This document shows, piece by piece, positions 41,886 through 50,492 of a stretch of 64,000 bases of DNA (position 1 is the first letter of the stretch; each line of letters starts with the position of its first letter). This stretch comes from Mitsuokella multacida DSM 20544 (GTDB lineage: Bacteria; Bacillota; Negativicutes; Selenomonadales; Selenomonadaceae), in NCBI RefSeq assembly GCF_000155955.1, contig NZ_GG697141.2:1396086-1460085 (forward strand). Reading direction: 5' to 3'. The notes beneath the pieces are model-generated. The model was not told where the DNA came from. It saw only the letters and a list, made by a program, of their open reading frames with translations, and did no database searches. Position numbers and translations under genes: made by a program.

Positions 41886-42911
41886 TCAAAGACCATACTG
41901 AGCGCGGATCTCAGCGATCTTGACCGGACGATGCTCGTCGACGGACTTCTTAGCAGCGAGGCCGATGAGGACCGGCTGCAGACCATCATTTGCATTGACC
42001 GGCGTCGGCGTGTCGTTGACGATGGCTTCGATGAACTGATCGACTTCGTTTGCATAAGCCATCATGTAGCGCTCGAGGAAGAAGAACATCGGCTTCTCAG
42101 CGATGACGCCATCCTTGCAGCTGTAAACAGCATTGGAGTCAGAATCGTTGGAGATGGCGACGCAGCCCTTCGTGCCGAAGACTTCAGCGCGCTGGTCGTA
42201 GCCGTAGCAAGCTGCGCGGCAGTTATCGATGACAGCCGTAGCGCCGTTGTCGAGCTTCAGCGTGATGATGGCCGTATCGATGTCGCCAGCCTTGCCGATT
42301 TCCGGATCGACCGTGACAGAGCCCTCTGCATAGACTTCTTCGACTTCTGCGCCGGAGAGGTAACGGACCATATCGAAATCATGAATCGTCATGTCGAGGA
42401 AGATACCGCCGGAGATTTTTACGTAGTCGATGGAAGGCGGCTCCGGGTCACGCGACGTGATCTTGATGATCTGCTGCTTGCCGACTTTGCCAGCGACGAC
42501 AGCATCGCGGATGGCCTTGAAGTTGTGGTCGAAGCGGCGGTTGAAGCCGACCTGGTATTTCTTGCCCGTCTCTTTGACGACATCGAGGACTTCCTTGATC
42601 TTGTTGACATCGTGGTCAATCGGCTTCTCGCAGAAGACGTGTTTGCCGGCGCGCAGTGCCTCGATCGAAAGCGGGGAATGCTGGTCCGTCGAAGCGCAGA
42701 TGAGAACAGCCTCGATTTCCGGGTCGTTGAAGATGTCATGGTAGTCCTTCGTCGTGTTCTCGATGCCGATGGACTTAGCCCAAGCTTCCGTCTTCTCGTT
42801 CATGAACGGATCGGCAATCGTCTTGACCGTTGCGTTCTTGACGAACTTCGAGATGCTCTCGCCATGTACATGGCCGATGCGGCCTGCGCCGATAATACCA
42901 ACTTTAATCAT
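41886..42911 (-). CDS. iolG: Inositol 2-dehydrogenase (Gfo/Idh/MocA family)
   Basis: This 341-residue NAD-dependent enzyme probably oxidises myo-inositol to 2-keto-myo-inositol, the entry step of the pathway. It opens with MIKVGIIGAGRIGHVHGESI as in IolG (Rossmann GxGxxG). It has CEKPIDHD with the catalytic Lys at about residue 97, GFNRRFDHNF and GGIFLDMTIHDFDMVRYL with the conserved Asp and His. ATG 42911 has AAAGGCGG upstream; an upstream in-frame codon at 42959 is less likely. It is a single-gene unit about 16 kb from the main iol operon, but its promoter carries a full match to the IolR operator pattern. Confidence 0.9.
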   Translation of the reverse strand: MIKVGIIGAGRIGHVHGESISKFVKNATVKTIADPFMNEKTEAWAKSIGIENTTKDYHDIFNDPEIEAVLICASTDQHSPLSIEALRAGKHVFCEKPIDHDVNKIKEVLDVVKETGKKYQVGFNRRFDHNFKAIRDAVVAGKVGKQQIIKITSRDPEPPSIDYVKISGGIFLDMTIHDFDMVRYLSGAEVEEVYAEGSVTVDPEIGKAGDIDTAIITLKLDNGATAVIDNCRAACYGYDQRAEVFGTKGCVAISNDSDSNAVYSCKDGVIAEKPMFFFLERYMMAYANEVDQFIEAIVNDTPTPVNANDGLQPVLIGLAAKKSVDEHRPVKIAEIRAQYGL

Positions 42912-42969
42912 TGTGATAACCGCCTTTCCCTTGACTACTAATGAACAATTTTTTGTCATCTATATTGTT

Positions 42970-42997
42970 CTTCTTGATTAACTTTATGTTTATTATA
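42970..42997 (-). promoter_or_regulatory. iolG promoter region with IolR-like operator
   Basis: On the minus strand TATAAT lies at 42997-42992. Just downstream, TAATCAAGAAG (42980-42970) matches the Bacillus IolR pattern WRAYCAADARD at all 11 positions. The -35 is not clear. The placement relative to the -10 is the same as at the iol operon promoter. Confidence 0.6.
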
Positions 42998-43245
42998 GCA
43001 TGGAAGTTACCGTATCGTCTTCAATTTTTTGGTGTAATTTTTTGAAAAATACAGGAATCCTGTGGGCGGGGCAGGGCATGGCGGAGACGATACTATAAAA
43101 TCTTGCTGTCATGATGGCAACTGATGCAGAACGATAGAGATTGATAGCAATCACTGTAGGGGAAGAAGATATTTTGACCATGAGCTTGTTTTGCAGTATA
43201 TTGAAGGAAAATCAAATGACGAGAAACACGAGAGAGGGTGAGGAT

Positions 43246-43800
43246 ATGGATTATCTCGTACACAATATCGCCATCAACCTCAACCACATCCGCAAGGCCA
43301 AGGGCATGAGCCTCGATGTGGTGGCGGAGCAGACGGGCGTGAGCAAGAGCATGCTTGCGGCCATCGAGAAGGGGGCGGCCAATCCGTCCATCGGCGTGCT
43401 CGGTAAGATCATGAGCGGCCTGCGCATCGAGCTGACGGACCTCACGCAGTCGCCGCGTCAGGATGCCTACCTCGTCGACGTCGAGAAGCTGACGCCGACG
43501 AAGGACGTCGCGGGCGAGTACCGCGTCTGGACCTGTTTCCCAATCGCGGACAACCATGTGGTCGAGATCTACCGCATCGACGTCGAGCCGGGCGGCACTT
43601 ACCGCAGTGGCGGGCATGGCGAGCGGACGAAGGAGTACGTGTTCGTATTGGAGGGGGAGCTCTCGCTTGAGCTCGCCAACCAAAAGGTCTACACGATCGA
43701 AGCGGGGCAGTCCTTCCGCTTCTCGTCGGAAGAGGAGCACATCTACCGCAATCACGGCAAAGAGAAGATAAGCTTTGCTTCGTTCTTTGTAGTCAGCTGA
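43246..43800 (+). CDS. XRE family regulator with C-terminal cupin domain
   Basis: This 184-residue protein has an N-terminal lambda-repressor-like helix-turn-helix (about 8-65; LDVVAEQTGVSKSMLAAIEKG) and a C-terminal cupin (about 110-180; GGTYRSGGHGERTKEYVFVLEGEL and GQSFRFSSEEEHIYRNHG). Members of this class sense small ligands and control catabolic or transport genes. ATG 43246 is chosen for its GAGGGTGAGG upstream; ATG 43216 (AAGGA) is nearly as good and would add ten residues. It is followed by the aminotransferase cluster, so it may control it. Confidence 0.87.
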   Translation: MDYLVHNIAINLNHIRKAKGMSLDVVAEQTGVSKSMLAAIEKGAANPSIGVLGKIMSGLRIELTDLTQSPRQDAYLVDVEKLTPTKDVAGEYRVWTCFPIADNHVVEIYRIDVEPGGTYRSGGHGERTKEYVFVLEGELSLELANQKVYTIEAGQSFRFSSEEEHIYRNHGKEKISFASFFVVS

Positions 43801-43863
43801 GCTGCCGAGTGCATACATAGTGCAATATAATGGACAAAATTAGCGTTTTTTGCAAAATAATGC

Positions 43864-43970
43864 TTGACGTATCGATTTTTGTGTGATATATTGTACCCAT
43901 GCTAAAGATAAAGATGCAGATGGCAAGGACGCCAGACAGATATCCGCGAGGATGATGTCTGGCGCCTTTT
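43864..43970 (+). promoter_or_regulatory. Promoter, short leader and terminator-like attenuator before the aminotransferase
   Basis: TTGACG (43864-43869), 17-bp spacer and TATATT (43887-43892) form a good promoter. The transcript would start near 43899. About 75 nt later it meets a strong hairpin (GCCAGACAGATATCC with GGATGATGTCTGGC, plus flanking pairing) ending in TTTTTT near 43970. A 17-codon frame starting at ATG 43899 and ending inside the hairpin contains AGG, AGA, CCG and CGA codons. The aminotransferase starts 84 bp after the terminator. This could be a leader-peptide attenuator, an unknown riboswitch or a small RNA gene. Confidence 0.5.
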
Positions 43971-44054
43971 TTATTTCACGCATCTATCTTGACTGTTATC
44001 ATCTAATCTTATCGCGTAGAGAATCTATGGGAGCTTGACAGGGAGGAATCCATC

Positions 44055-45272
44055 ATGAAACTCAAGGATACGGGTCTTACGGCAGCAGACATCAAGGCAA
44101 AAGTGAAGAAATACATGATTGAGACGTATGAGCGTTTTGATTTCCTCGCCGAGACGGCGAAGGACCAGTACATGTACGATGAGAACGGCACGCCGTATCT
44201 CGACTTCTACGCAGGCATTGCGGTCAACAGTGCCGGCAACTGCAATGAGAAGGTCGTCAAGGCTGTCCAGGAACAGGCCGCTGAGATCATGCAGACGTTC
44301 AACTATCCGTACACGATCCCACAGGCTCTCCTGGCTGAGAAGGTCTGCACGACGATTGGCATGGACAAGATCTTCTTCCAGAGCACGGGCACCGAGGCCA
44401 ACGAGGCCATGATCAAGATGGCCCGCAAGTACGGCATCGAGCACTACGGCCCGAACCGCTACCACATCGTCACGGCGAAGATGGGCTTCCACGGACGCAC
44501 GTTCGGCGCGATGTCGGCGACGGGCCAGCCGGGCAATGCCTGCCAGGTCGGCTTCGGCCCGATGGCGTACGGCTTTTCCTACGCGCCGTACAATGATCTC
44601 GAGGCGTTCAAGGCAGCCTGCACGGAGAACACCATCGCCATCATGATCGAGCCGGTCCAGGGCGAGGGCGGTGTCCATCCGGCCACGAAGGAGTTCATGG
44701 TCGGCCTGCGCAAGTTCTGCGACGAGAAGGGCATGCTGCTGCTGATCGATGAGGTCCAGACGGGCTGGTGCCGCACGGGTAAGGTCATGAGCTACATGCA
44801 TTACGGCATCAAGCCGGATATCGTCTCGATGGCAAAGGCACTCGGCGGCGGCATGCCAATTGGCGCCATCTGCGCGCGTGAGGAAGTCGCGAAGGCCTTC
44901 ACGATGGGCTCGCACGGCACGACGTTCGGCGGCCATCCGGTCTGCTGCGCCGCGGCGCTCGCCGAGGTCAATGAACTCCTCGACCGCGACCTCGCCGGCA
45001 ATGCTGAGAAAGTCGGCGCTTACCTGCGCGCGAAGCTCGCCGAACTGCCGCATGTCAAAGAAGTCCGCGGCCAGGGCCTGCTCGTCGGCTGCGAGTTCGA
45101 CGATACGATCTCCGGCGTCGAGGTCAAGCACGGCTGCTTCGACCGCCATCTGCTCATCACGGCCATCGGCAAGCACATCATCCGCCTGATCCCGCCTCTC
45201 ATCATCACGGAGGCCGACTGCGACAAGGCTGTGGCCATCATCAAGGAGACGGTGGAGAGTCTGAGCAAGTAA
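44055..45272 (+). CDS. Class III pyridoxal-phosphate aminotransferase
   Basis: This 405-residue enzyme of the acetylornithine/4-aminobutyrate/beta-alanine transaminase class moves an omega- or alpha-amino group to a keto acid. It shows FFQSTGTEANEAMIKMARK, MGFHGRTFGAMSATGQP, IMIEPVQGEGGVHP, LLIDEVQTGWCRTG (cofactor Asp) and the PLP Lys in SMAKALGGGMPIG. GGGAGG precedes ATG 44055. It lies upstream of a cytidylate-kinase-like gene, an amino acid permease and an iron alcohol dehydrogenase in the same direction. Substrate cannot be fixed; beta-alanine:pyruvate or GABA transamination would link to a semialdehyde handled by the alcohol dehydrogenase. Confidence 0.9.
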   Translation: MKLKDTGLTAADIKAKVKKYMIETYERFDFLAETAKDQYMYDENGTPYLDFYAGIAVNSAGNCNEKVVKAVQEQAAEIMQTFNYPYTIPQALLAEKVCTTIGMDKIFFQSTGTEANEAMIKMARKYGIEHYGPNRYHIVTAKMGFHGRTFGAMSATGQPGNACQVGFGPMAYGFSYAPYNDLEAFKAACTENTIAIMIEPVQGEGGVHPATKEFMVGLRKFCDEKGMLLLIDEVQTGWCRTGKVMSYMHYGIKPDIVSMAKALGGGMPIGAICAREEVAKAFTMGSHGTTFGGHPVCCAAALAEVNELLDRDLAGNAEKVGAYLRAKLAELPHVKEVRGQGLLVGCEFDDTISGVEVKHGCFDRHLLITAIGKHIIRLIPPLIITEADCDKAVAIIKETVESLSK

Positions 45273-45307
45273 AGAGCCATTCCATTATTCCATCATACAG
45301 CAAGTAC

Positions 45308-45358
45308 AGCAAGGGAGCTGTTGCAGGAGCAAGTCTTCTGCAACAGCTCTCTTGCTTG
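45308..45358 (+). terminator. Hairpin after the aminotransferase
   Basis: AGCAAGGGAGCTGTTGCAG pairs with CTGCAACAGCTCTCTTGCT. The tail is TGCTTGT rather than a T run, so termination may be partial. Confidence 0.5.
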
Positions 45359-45413
45359 CTTGTATCCATGGATACCAATTCGATATACCTCCAGGAAAGG
45401 GAGATGAATCTCT

Positions 45414-46184
45414 ATGGAGCATGCACCGAAAACGAAGGAGAAAAAGAAAGTCATCATCACGGTGGGCTGCGAATACGGCTGCGGCGGCCCGGCACTTGCC
45501 CGGAAAATCGCCGCGGACTACGGCATCCCGTGCTACGACCGCGACCTCATCGATGCGATCATCGAGGAAGCGGGCTTCTCGAAGGACCTCTTGGATAAGG
45601 CAGAGAAGGCGCAGGAAATCCGCGGCCGCGATGTCACCATCAATCCAGCCAAGCTCGGCGCGATCAAGTACCACAACCTGACGGACCGCGTCGTCTTCCT
45701 GCAGCGCGAGACGGTCAAGCGCCTCGCCGCGCGCGGCTCGTGCGTCTTCGTTGGCCGCTGTGCCGACCACATCCTGCGCCATCAGGAGAAGTGCCTCAAC
45801 GTCTTCATCTACGCGCCGAGCGCCGTGCGCCTCGAGAATGTCATGAAGGCTCACAGCCTCAATAAGACGGATGCCAAGCTTCTCATCAAGAAGAGCGATG
45901 AAGACCTGCACGCGCGCTACAAGCAGGTGACGGGCACGTACCGCGGCGACCGCCACAACCGCCACCTGCTCATCGATTCCTCGCTTCTGGGAATCGACCG
46001 CACGGCGAAGCTCATTGAAGAAGTCGCGTCTGAGGTGTTTGGCATCGAGGGATGCCAGGACATCGAAGGGGCTCTCGTGCGCAAGGGCACAAAGGACGCG
46101 GTGACCGCCGCTGCTTCATCGATCGGTGAGACGGACACCGCGCCGGACAAGCCGCCTGTAGCTACTGCTGAGATGGGAGTGTGA
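45414..46184 (+). CDS. Cytidylate kinase-like family protein, copy 2
   Basis: This 256-residue protein is a second cytidylate-kinase-like member. KVIITVGCEYGCGGPALARKIA corresponds to the P-loop region, followed by IPCYDRDLIDAII and a GSCVFVGRCADHILRHQEKC block like that of copy 1. The P-loop reads GCGGPA and lacks the usual Lys and Ser/Thr, even more altered than copy 1. A low-complexity C-terminal tail of about 45 residues is extra. GGAAAGGGAG precedes ATG 45414. Its 3' end runs to within 5 bases of the permease start, so the two are cotranscribed. The function is unknown; a role in regulating the neighbouring permease is a guess from context. Confidence 0.78.
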   Translation: MEHAPKTKEKKKVIITVGCEYGCGGPALARKIAADYGIPCYDRDLIDAIIEEAGFSKDLLDKAEKAQEIRGRDVTINPAKLGAIKYHNLTDRVVFLQRETVKRLAARGSCVFVGRCADHILRHQEKCLNVFIYAPSAVRLENVMKAHSLNKTDAKLLIKKSDEDLHARYKQVTGTYRGDRHNRHLLIDSSLLGIDRTAKLIEEVASEVFGIEGCQDIEGALVRKGTKDAVTAAASSIGETDTAPDKPPVATAEMGV

Positions 46185-46189
46185 ACGTC

Positions 46190-47731
46190 ATGGAACAGAA
46201 GACATCATCCTTTGACCGGGTGCTCGGCGCCTGGGATATTCTCGTCATCGCCTTTGGCGCGATGATCGGCTGGGGCTGGGTCGTCTCGACCGGCACGTGG
46301 ATCCAGGATGGCGGCATCCTGGGCGCAGCCATCGGTTTCCTCATCGGCGGTATCATGATTTTCTTTGTCGGTCTCACGTATGCCGAGCTCACGAGCGCCA
46401 TGCCACAGTGCGGCGGCGAGCATGTCTTCAGCCACCGCGCGATGGGGCCGATTGGTTCCTTCATCTGCACTTGGGCCATCGTCCTCGGCTACGCCAGTGT
46501 CGTCTGCTTCGAGGCCTGCGCGCTGCCGACCATCATTACCTATATCTTCCCGGGCTTCCTGCAGGGCTACCTCTACACGGTTGCCGGCTTCAAGATCTAC
46601 GCCTCGTGGCTTGCCGTCGCCGTCGGCATGAGCCTGCTCATGACCTGGATCAACATCCGCGGCGTCAAGGCAGCGGCGAAACTCCAGACCATCCTGACCG
46701 TCATCATCGGCGCGGCCGGTATCCTGCTCATCGTCGCTTCGGCCATCACGGGCAGCGTCTCGACGCTCGCGCCGCAGGCCTTCGTCGGTGAGGATACGGG
46801 CACGACGATCAAGGCCGTGCTCGCCGTCGCCGTCATGACGCCATTCTACTTCATCGGTTTCGATGTCATCCCGCAGGCCGCGGAAGAGATCAAGGTGCCG
46901 CTCAAGAAGATCGGCAGCATCCTCATTCTCTCTGTCGTCTGCGCCGTGCTCTTCTACGCGCTCGTCATCGTCGCCGTCGGCCTCGTGCTGACCGGACCGG
47001 AGATCCTCGCCTCTGAGAACGGCACGGGACTCGTCACGGCCGATGCCATGGCCAAGGCGATGAACTCCGCGACGATGGCGAAGGTCATCATCATCGGCGG
47101 CATGTGCGGCATCATCACGAGCTGGAACTCCTTCCTCATGGGCGGCAGCCGTGCGCTCTACTCCATGGCGGAGTCTTACATGGTGCCGAAGTTCTTTGCG
47201 AAGCTTCACCCGCAGTACAAGACGCCGGTCAACGCGCTCTACCTCATCGGCTTCCTCTCCATCCTCGCGCCGTTCGCCGGCCGCAAGATGCTCGTCTGGA
47301 TCGTCGATGCCGGCAACTTTGCCTGCTGCGTGGCCTACTGCATGGTCGCCGTCTCCTTCCTCATCCTGCGCAAGAAGGAACCGGACCTCGAGCGCCCGTT
47401 CAAGGTCGCGCACTACAAGATCGTCGGCGGCCTCGCCGTCCTCATGTCGGGCTTCATCGTCGCGCTCTACGTCATCCCGAATTCCGGCGCGACGCTCGTC
47501 TGGCAGGAGTGGCTCATGGCCGGCGGCTGGGCTGTGCTCGGCGTCATCTTCGGCGTCGCCTGCAAGCGCAAGTACAGAGAGCGCTTCGGCCTGCTCGTCG
47601 ACATCATCTCGAACGAGGATGCAGTGGCCTTGCAGTCGAGCGACGAGGAGATCTCGGTCGCACTCGACCGCGCCATCGACGATGCCATCGACAAGATCCT
47701 TGCCGAGCGCAACCTGACGCCAGCATCATAA
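46190..47731 (+). CDS. APC superfamily amino acid permease
   Basis: This 513-residue protein has 12 or more hydrophobic helices and the APC start pattern LGAWDILVIAFGAMIGWGWVVS, where the GxG-type break binds the substrate amino group. Later it has FYFIGFDVIPQAAEEIK and SRALYSMAESYMVPKFF, also typical. A cytoplasmic tail of about 60 residues (FGLLVDIISNEDAVALQS) follows the last helix. ATG 46190 is preferred to a GTG nine bases earlier by spacing from GGGAG. It lies downstream of an aminotransferase, so the substrate may be the amino donor, for example beta-alanine, GABA or glutamate; this is inference. Confidence 0.87.
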   Translation: MEQKTSSFDRVLGAWDILVIAFGAMIGWGWVVSTGTWIQDGGILGAAIGFLIGGIMIFFVGLTYAELTSAMPQCGGEHVFSHRAMGPIGSFICTWAIVLGYASVVCFEACALPTIITYIFPGFLQGYLYTVAGFKIYASWLAVAVGMSLLMTWINIRGVKAAAKLQTILTVIIGAAGILLIVASAITGSVSTLAPQAFVGEDTGTTIKAVLAVAVMTPFYFIGFDVIPQAAEEIKVPLKKIGSILILSVVCAVLFYALVIVAVGLVLTGPEILASENGTGLVTADAMAKAMNSATMAKVIIIGGMCGIITSWNSFLMGGSRALYSMAESYMVPKFFAKLHPQYKTPVNALYLIGFLSILAPFAGRKMLVWIVDAGNFACCVAYCMVAVSFLILRKKEPDLERPFKVAHYKIVGGLAVLMSGFIVALYVIPNSGATLVWQEWLMAGGWAVLGVIFGVACKRKYRERFGLLVDIISNEDAVALQSSDEEISVALDRAIDDAIDKILAERNLTPAS

Positions 47732-47774
47732 GCCTTATAATTGAATGGAACAAGATAGAAGGGGAGTTACGTCC

Positions 47775-48920
47775 ATGAATGAATTCGCGTTTTCCATCCC
47801 ACAGGATATCCTCGTCGGCCGCGGCACGGCCGAGCGCCTTGCTGAGGCAGCCAAGAAGATTGGCGGCACGCATGCCTTCATCATATCAGGGCCACATCTG
47901 ACGAAGATGGGCCATGTCAAGCACTGCGCGGACCTCTTGGCTGCTGCGGGCATCCCCGCAGACATCTTCAGCGGGACGGAGGGCAATCCATCTGTCGAGA
48001 CGGTCGCGAAGGCCGCCGCTGCCTACAGGGAGAGCGGCGCCGACTTCATCGTCGCCTTTGGCGGCGGCTCGCCGATGGACGTAGCCAAGGCCGTGGCTGT
48101 CGTCGCCAAGTACGGCGGCAGCATCACGGACTATGAGGGGGGAGGAAAGGTGCCGGGCGACATCATCCCGCTGATCGCCATCCCGACGACGGCCGGCACG
48201 GGCTCGGAGGCCACGGCCTTCTCGGTCATCACCGACCATGCGCGCAACTACAAGCTGACGGTCTTCAGCTACAAGCTCATTCCGAAATACGCCATCCTCG
48301 ATGCCGATTTCCTCACGACGGCGCCGGCCCGCGTTGCCGCCGCATGCGGCATCGACGCGATGGTCCACGCCATCGAAGCCTACATCTCGCGCGCGGCCTC
48401 GCCGTTCTCCGATGCGATGGCGGAGAAGGCGCTCGAGCTCATCGGCGGCAACATCCGCCGCTACGTCGCCAACCGCGCGGACGTCGAGGCGGCCGAGGCG
48501 ATGCTGACGGGCTCGCTCTTCGCTGGCATTGCCTTCTCGTGGGCGCGCCTCGGCAACGTCCACGCGATGAGCCATCCCGTCAGCGCCTACTTCAACGTGC
48601 CGCACGGCGTGGCCAATGCCATCCTGCTGCCGACCATCATGGAATTCAACGCGCTTGCCGACCAGGGCAAGTACAGGAAGATCTATGCGTACATCGCCAA
48701 CTGCGAGGTACCAGAGGACTTTGAGCCAATCGATCTAGTGGCACTCCTTCGCGAGCTCAATGTCGTACTCGGCATTCCAGCCACCCTACACGATGCCGGC
48801 GTTACGGCAGAGTCCTTTGAAGCCATGGCTGATGATGCCATGAAGAGCGGCAACATCGCCGTCAATCCGCGGACGACCACGAAAGCGGATGTCCTGGCCC
48901 TCTACCGAAAAGCGCTTTGA
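47775..48920 (+). CDS. Iron-containing (group III) alcohol dehydrogenase
   Basis: This 381-residue enzyme has the nucleotide loop FGGGSPMDVAKAVA, IPTTAGTGSEATAFS and the metal-ligand segments AMVHAIEAYISRAASPFSD and VHAMSHPVSAYFNVPHGVANAILLP. GGGGAG precedes ATG 47775. It is the last gene of the aminotransferase-permease cluster. With a transaminase beside it, reduction of the semialdehyde product of an omega-amino acid (for instance malonate or succinate semialdehyde) to the hydroxy acid is a reasonable hypothesis. It is a distinct paralogue of those at 19523 and 49011. Confidence 0.88.
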   Translation: MNEFAFSIPQDILVGRGTAERLAEAAKKIGGTHAFIISGPHLTKMGHVKHCADLLAAAGIPADIFSGTEGNPSVETVAKAAAAYRESGADFIVAFGGGSPMDVAKAVAVVAKYGGSITDYEGGGKVPGDIIPLIAIPTTAGTGSEATAFSVITDHARNYKLTVFSYKLIPKYAILDADFLTTAPARVAAACGIDAMVHAIEAYISRAASPFSDAMAEKALELIGGNIRRYVANRADVEAAEAMLTGSLFAGIAFSWARLGNVHAMSHPVSAYFNVPHGVANAILLPTIMEFNALADQGKYRKIYAYIANCEVPEDFEPIDLVALLRELNVVLGIPATLHDAGVTAESFEAMADDAMKSGNIAVNPRTTTKADVLALYRKAL

Positions 48921-48940
48921 ATAGAAACACAGTTGTATGC

Positions 48941-48975
48941 CAAAAGAGGCTGCCGGAACGGCAGCCTCTTTTGGT
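48941..48975. terminator. Bidirectional terminator between two alcohol dehydrogenase genes
   Basis: CCAAAAGAGGCTGCC-GGAAC-GGCAGCCTCTTTTGG, a perfect 15-bp inverted repeat between convergent genes. Confidence 0.9.
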
Positions 48976-49010
48976 GCAGTGGGGGGTGAGTTTTAGGGGT
49001 CGATGAAGGA

Positions 49011-50189
49011 TCAGAGCGTGGAGTCGACCCAGTCGCCTTCGTAGGCGCGGCGGTAGAGCTCGACGACCTCGTCCTTCGTGTACTTGCGAGGGCTCGTCAG
49101 AGCGCAGGCATCCTTTAGCGCATTGCCAGCCATGAGCTCGAAGTCTTCCGGCTGGACGCCGAGTTCCTTGAGTGTCTGTGGGATGCCGACCTCGCGGCTC
49201 AGGCGGCGGATGGCATTGATGCCTTTGTCGGCGGCCTCATTCGTGCTGAGGCCGTCAATTACTTCGCCCATCGCACGAGCGATGTCGCGGAAGCGGTTGA
49301 GGTTGCTGATGAGGTTGAACTCGCAGACGTACGGTAGCAGGATGGCGTTGCAGACGCCGTGCGGCAGGTTGTAGAAACCGCCGAGCTGATGGGCCATGGC
49401 ATGGACATAGCCGAGGGAAGCATTGTTGAACGCGATGCCGGCGAGGTACTGGCCATAGGCCATCTTGTCGCGGGCGTAGAGGTAATCGCCATTGGCGACG
49501 GCTTTCGGCAGGTACTTCTGGATCATGTTGATGGCCTGCAGGGCAGCGGCATCCGTCAGCGGGTTCGCAGCGGAGGAGACATAAGCCTCGATGGCATGCG
49601 TCAGAGCATCCATGCCCGTTGCGGCCGTGAGGCGCGGCGGCATGCCCTTCATGAGGACCGGGTCGTTGATTGCGATCTGCGGCGTGACGCGCCAGTCGAG
49701 GATGGCCATCTTGACCTTGCGGCGCGTATCCGTGATGATGCAGAAACGCGTGATCTCAGAAGCCGTGCCGGCCGTCGTGTTGATGGACATCAGCGGGACC
49801 ATCTTGTTCTTGGAGATGTCGATGCCCTCGTAGTCGTAGATTTCGCCGCCATTGGCCGCAATCAGGCCGATGGCCTTGGCGCAGTCGTGCGAGGAACCAC
49901 CGCCGAGGGAGATGATGCTGTCGCAGCCCTGTTCCTTGAAGGCCTTGACACCAGCTACGACGTTCTTGTCCGTCGGGTTCGGCTCAGCACCGCCGAAGAT
50001 GTAAGTCGGCAGGCCCTCATCCTCGAGGATCTTCTTGACTTGGTCGGCCATGCCGGATTTTGCGAGGAAGGCATCTGTGACGATCATCGGATGTGTGCCG
50101 TCGAGGCTCTTCATGAGCTTGCCGGCTTCGTTGACAGCACCTTCACCAAAGACATTGCGGGTTGGCAGGAAATAATACGTTAACGACAT
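49011..50189 (-). CDS. Iron-containing (group III) alcohol dehydrogenase
   Basis: This 392-residue dehydrogenase resembles 1,3-propanediol and butanol dehydrogenases: YYFLPTRNVFGEGAVNEAG, LGGGSSHDCAKAIGLI, NTTAGTASEITRF, DALTHAIEAYVSSAANPLTD and VHAMAHQLGGFYNLPHGVCNAILLP. The His and Asp metal ligands are in place. GGAGGTCT precedes the ATG. It is divergent from a LysR regulator, which may control it. A weak IolR-like 9/11 match (plus strand 50241-50251) follows its TATAAT, too degenerate to rely on. The substrate is unknown. Confidence 0.9.
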   Translation of the reverse strand: MSLTYYFLPTRNVFGEGAVNEAGKLMKSLDGTHPMIVTDAFLAKSGMADQVKKILEDEGLPTYIFGGAEPNPTDKNVVAGVKAFKEQGCDSIISLGGGSSHDCAKAIGLIAANGGEIYDYEGIDISKNKMVPLMSINTTAGTASEITRFCIITDTRRKVKMAILDWRVTPQIAINDPVLMKGMPPRLTAATGMDALTHAIEAYVSSAANPLTDAAALQAINMIQKYLPKAVANGDYLYARDKMAYGQYLAGIAFNNASLGYVHAMAHQLGGFYNLPHGVCNAILLPYVCEFNLISNLNRFRDIARAMGEVIDGLSTNEAADKGINAIRRLSREVGIPQTLKELGVQPEDFELMAGNALKDACALTSPRKYTKDEVVELYRRAYEGDWVDSTL

Positions 50190-50492
50190 GGTAAAGACCT
50201 CCTTGCAGGACTCTGCATCTTGTTATCTTTTGTTTTATCTCGTTTTGATGTCTTTATTATAGTACAGAATTTACTATAAGTATAATACTAGATATTTTAT
50301 TAAATACATAATAATAACTATATGGTAAAATAAAAAAGAATCATGAATATTATGCATTAAAATATTGAAAATCAAGGATTCTTGCTGTGTCTGTGATCAT
50401 GTTATGAAAATCACAATTATCATGATTTACATAAGAACTTATAGATTCAATAGGATTAATCCTATATTACTCTTGTTGGGGGAGGAATTTAC
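50190..50492. other. AT-rich divergent control region (alcohol dehydrogenase / LysR)
   Basis: It contains a TATAAT on the minus strand (50261-50256) for the alcohol dehydrogenase and long AT-rich runs. No coding sequence or RNA is recognised. A LysR binding site is expected here but no convincing T-N11-A repeat can be singled out. Confidence 0.4.
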
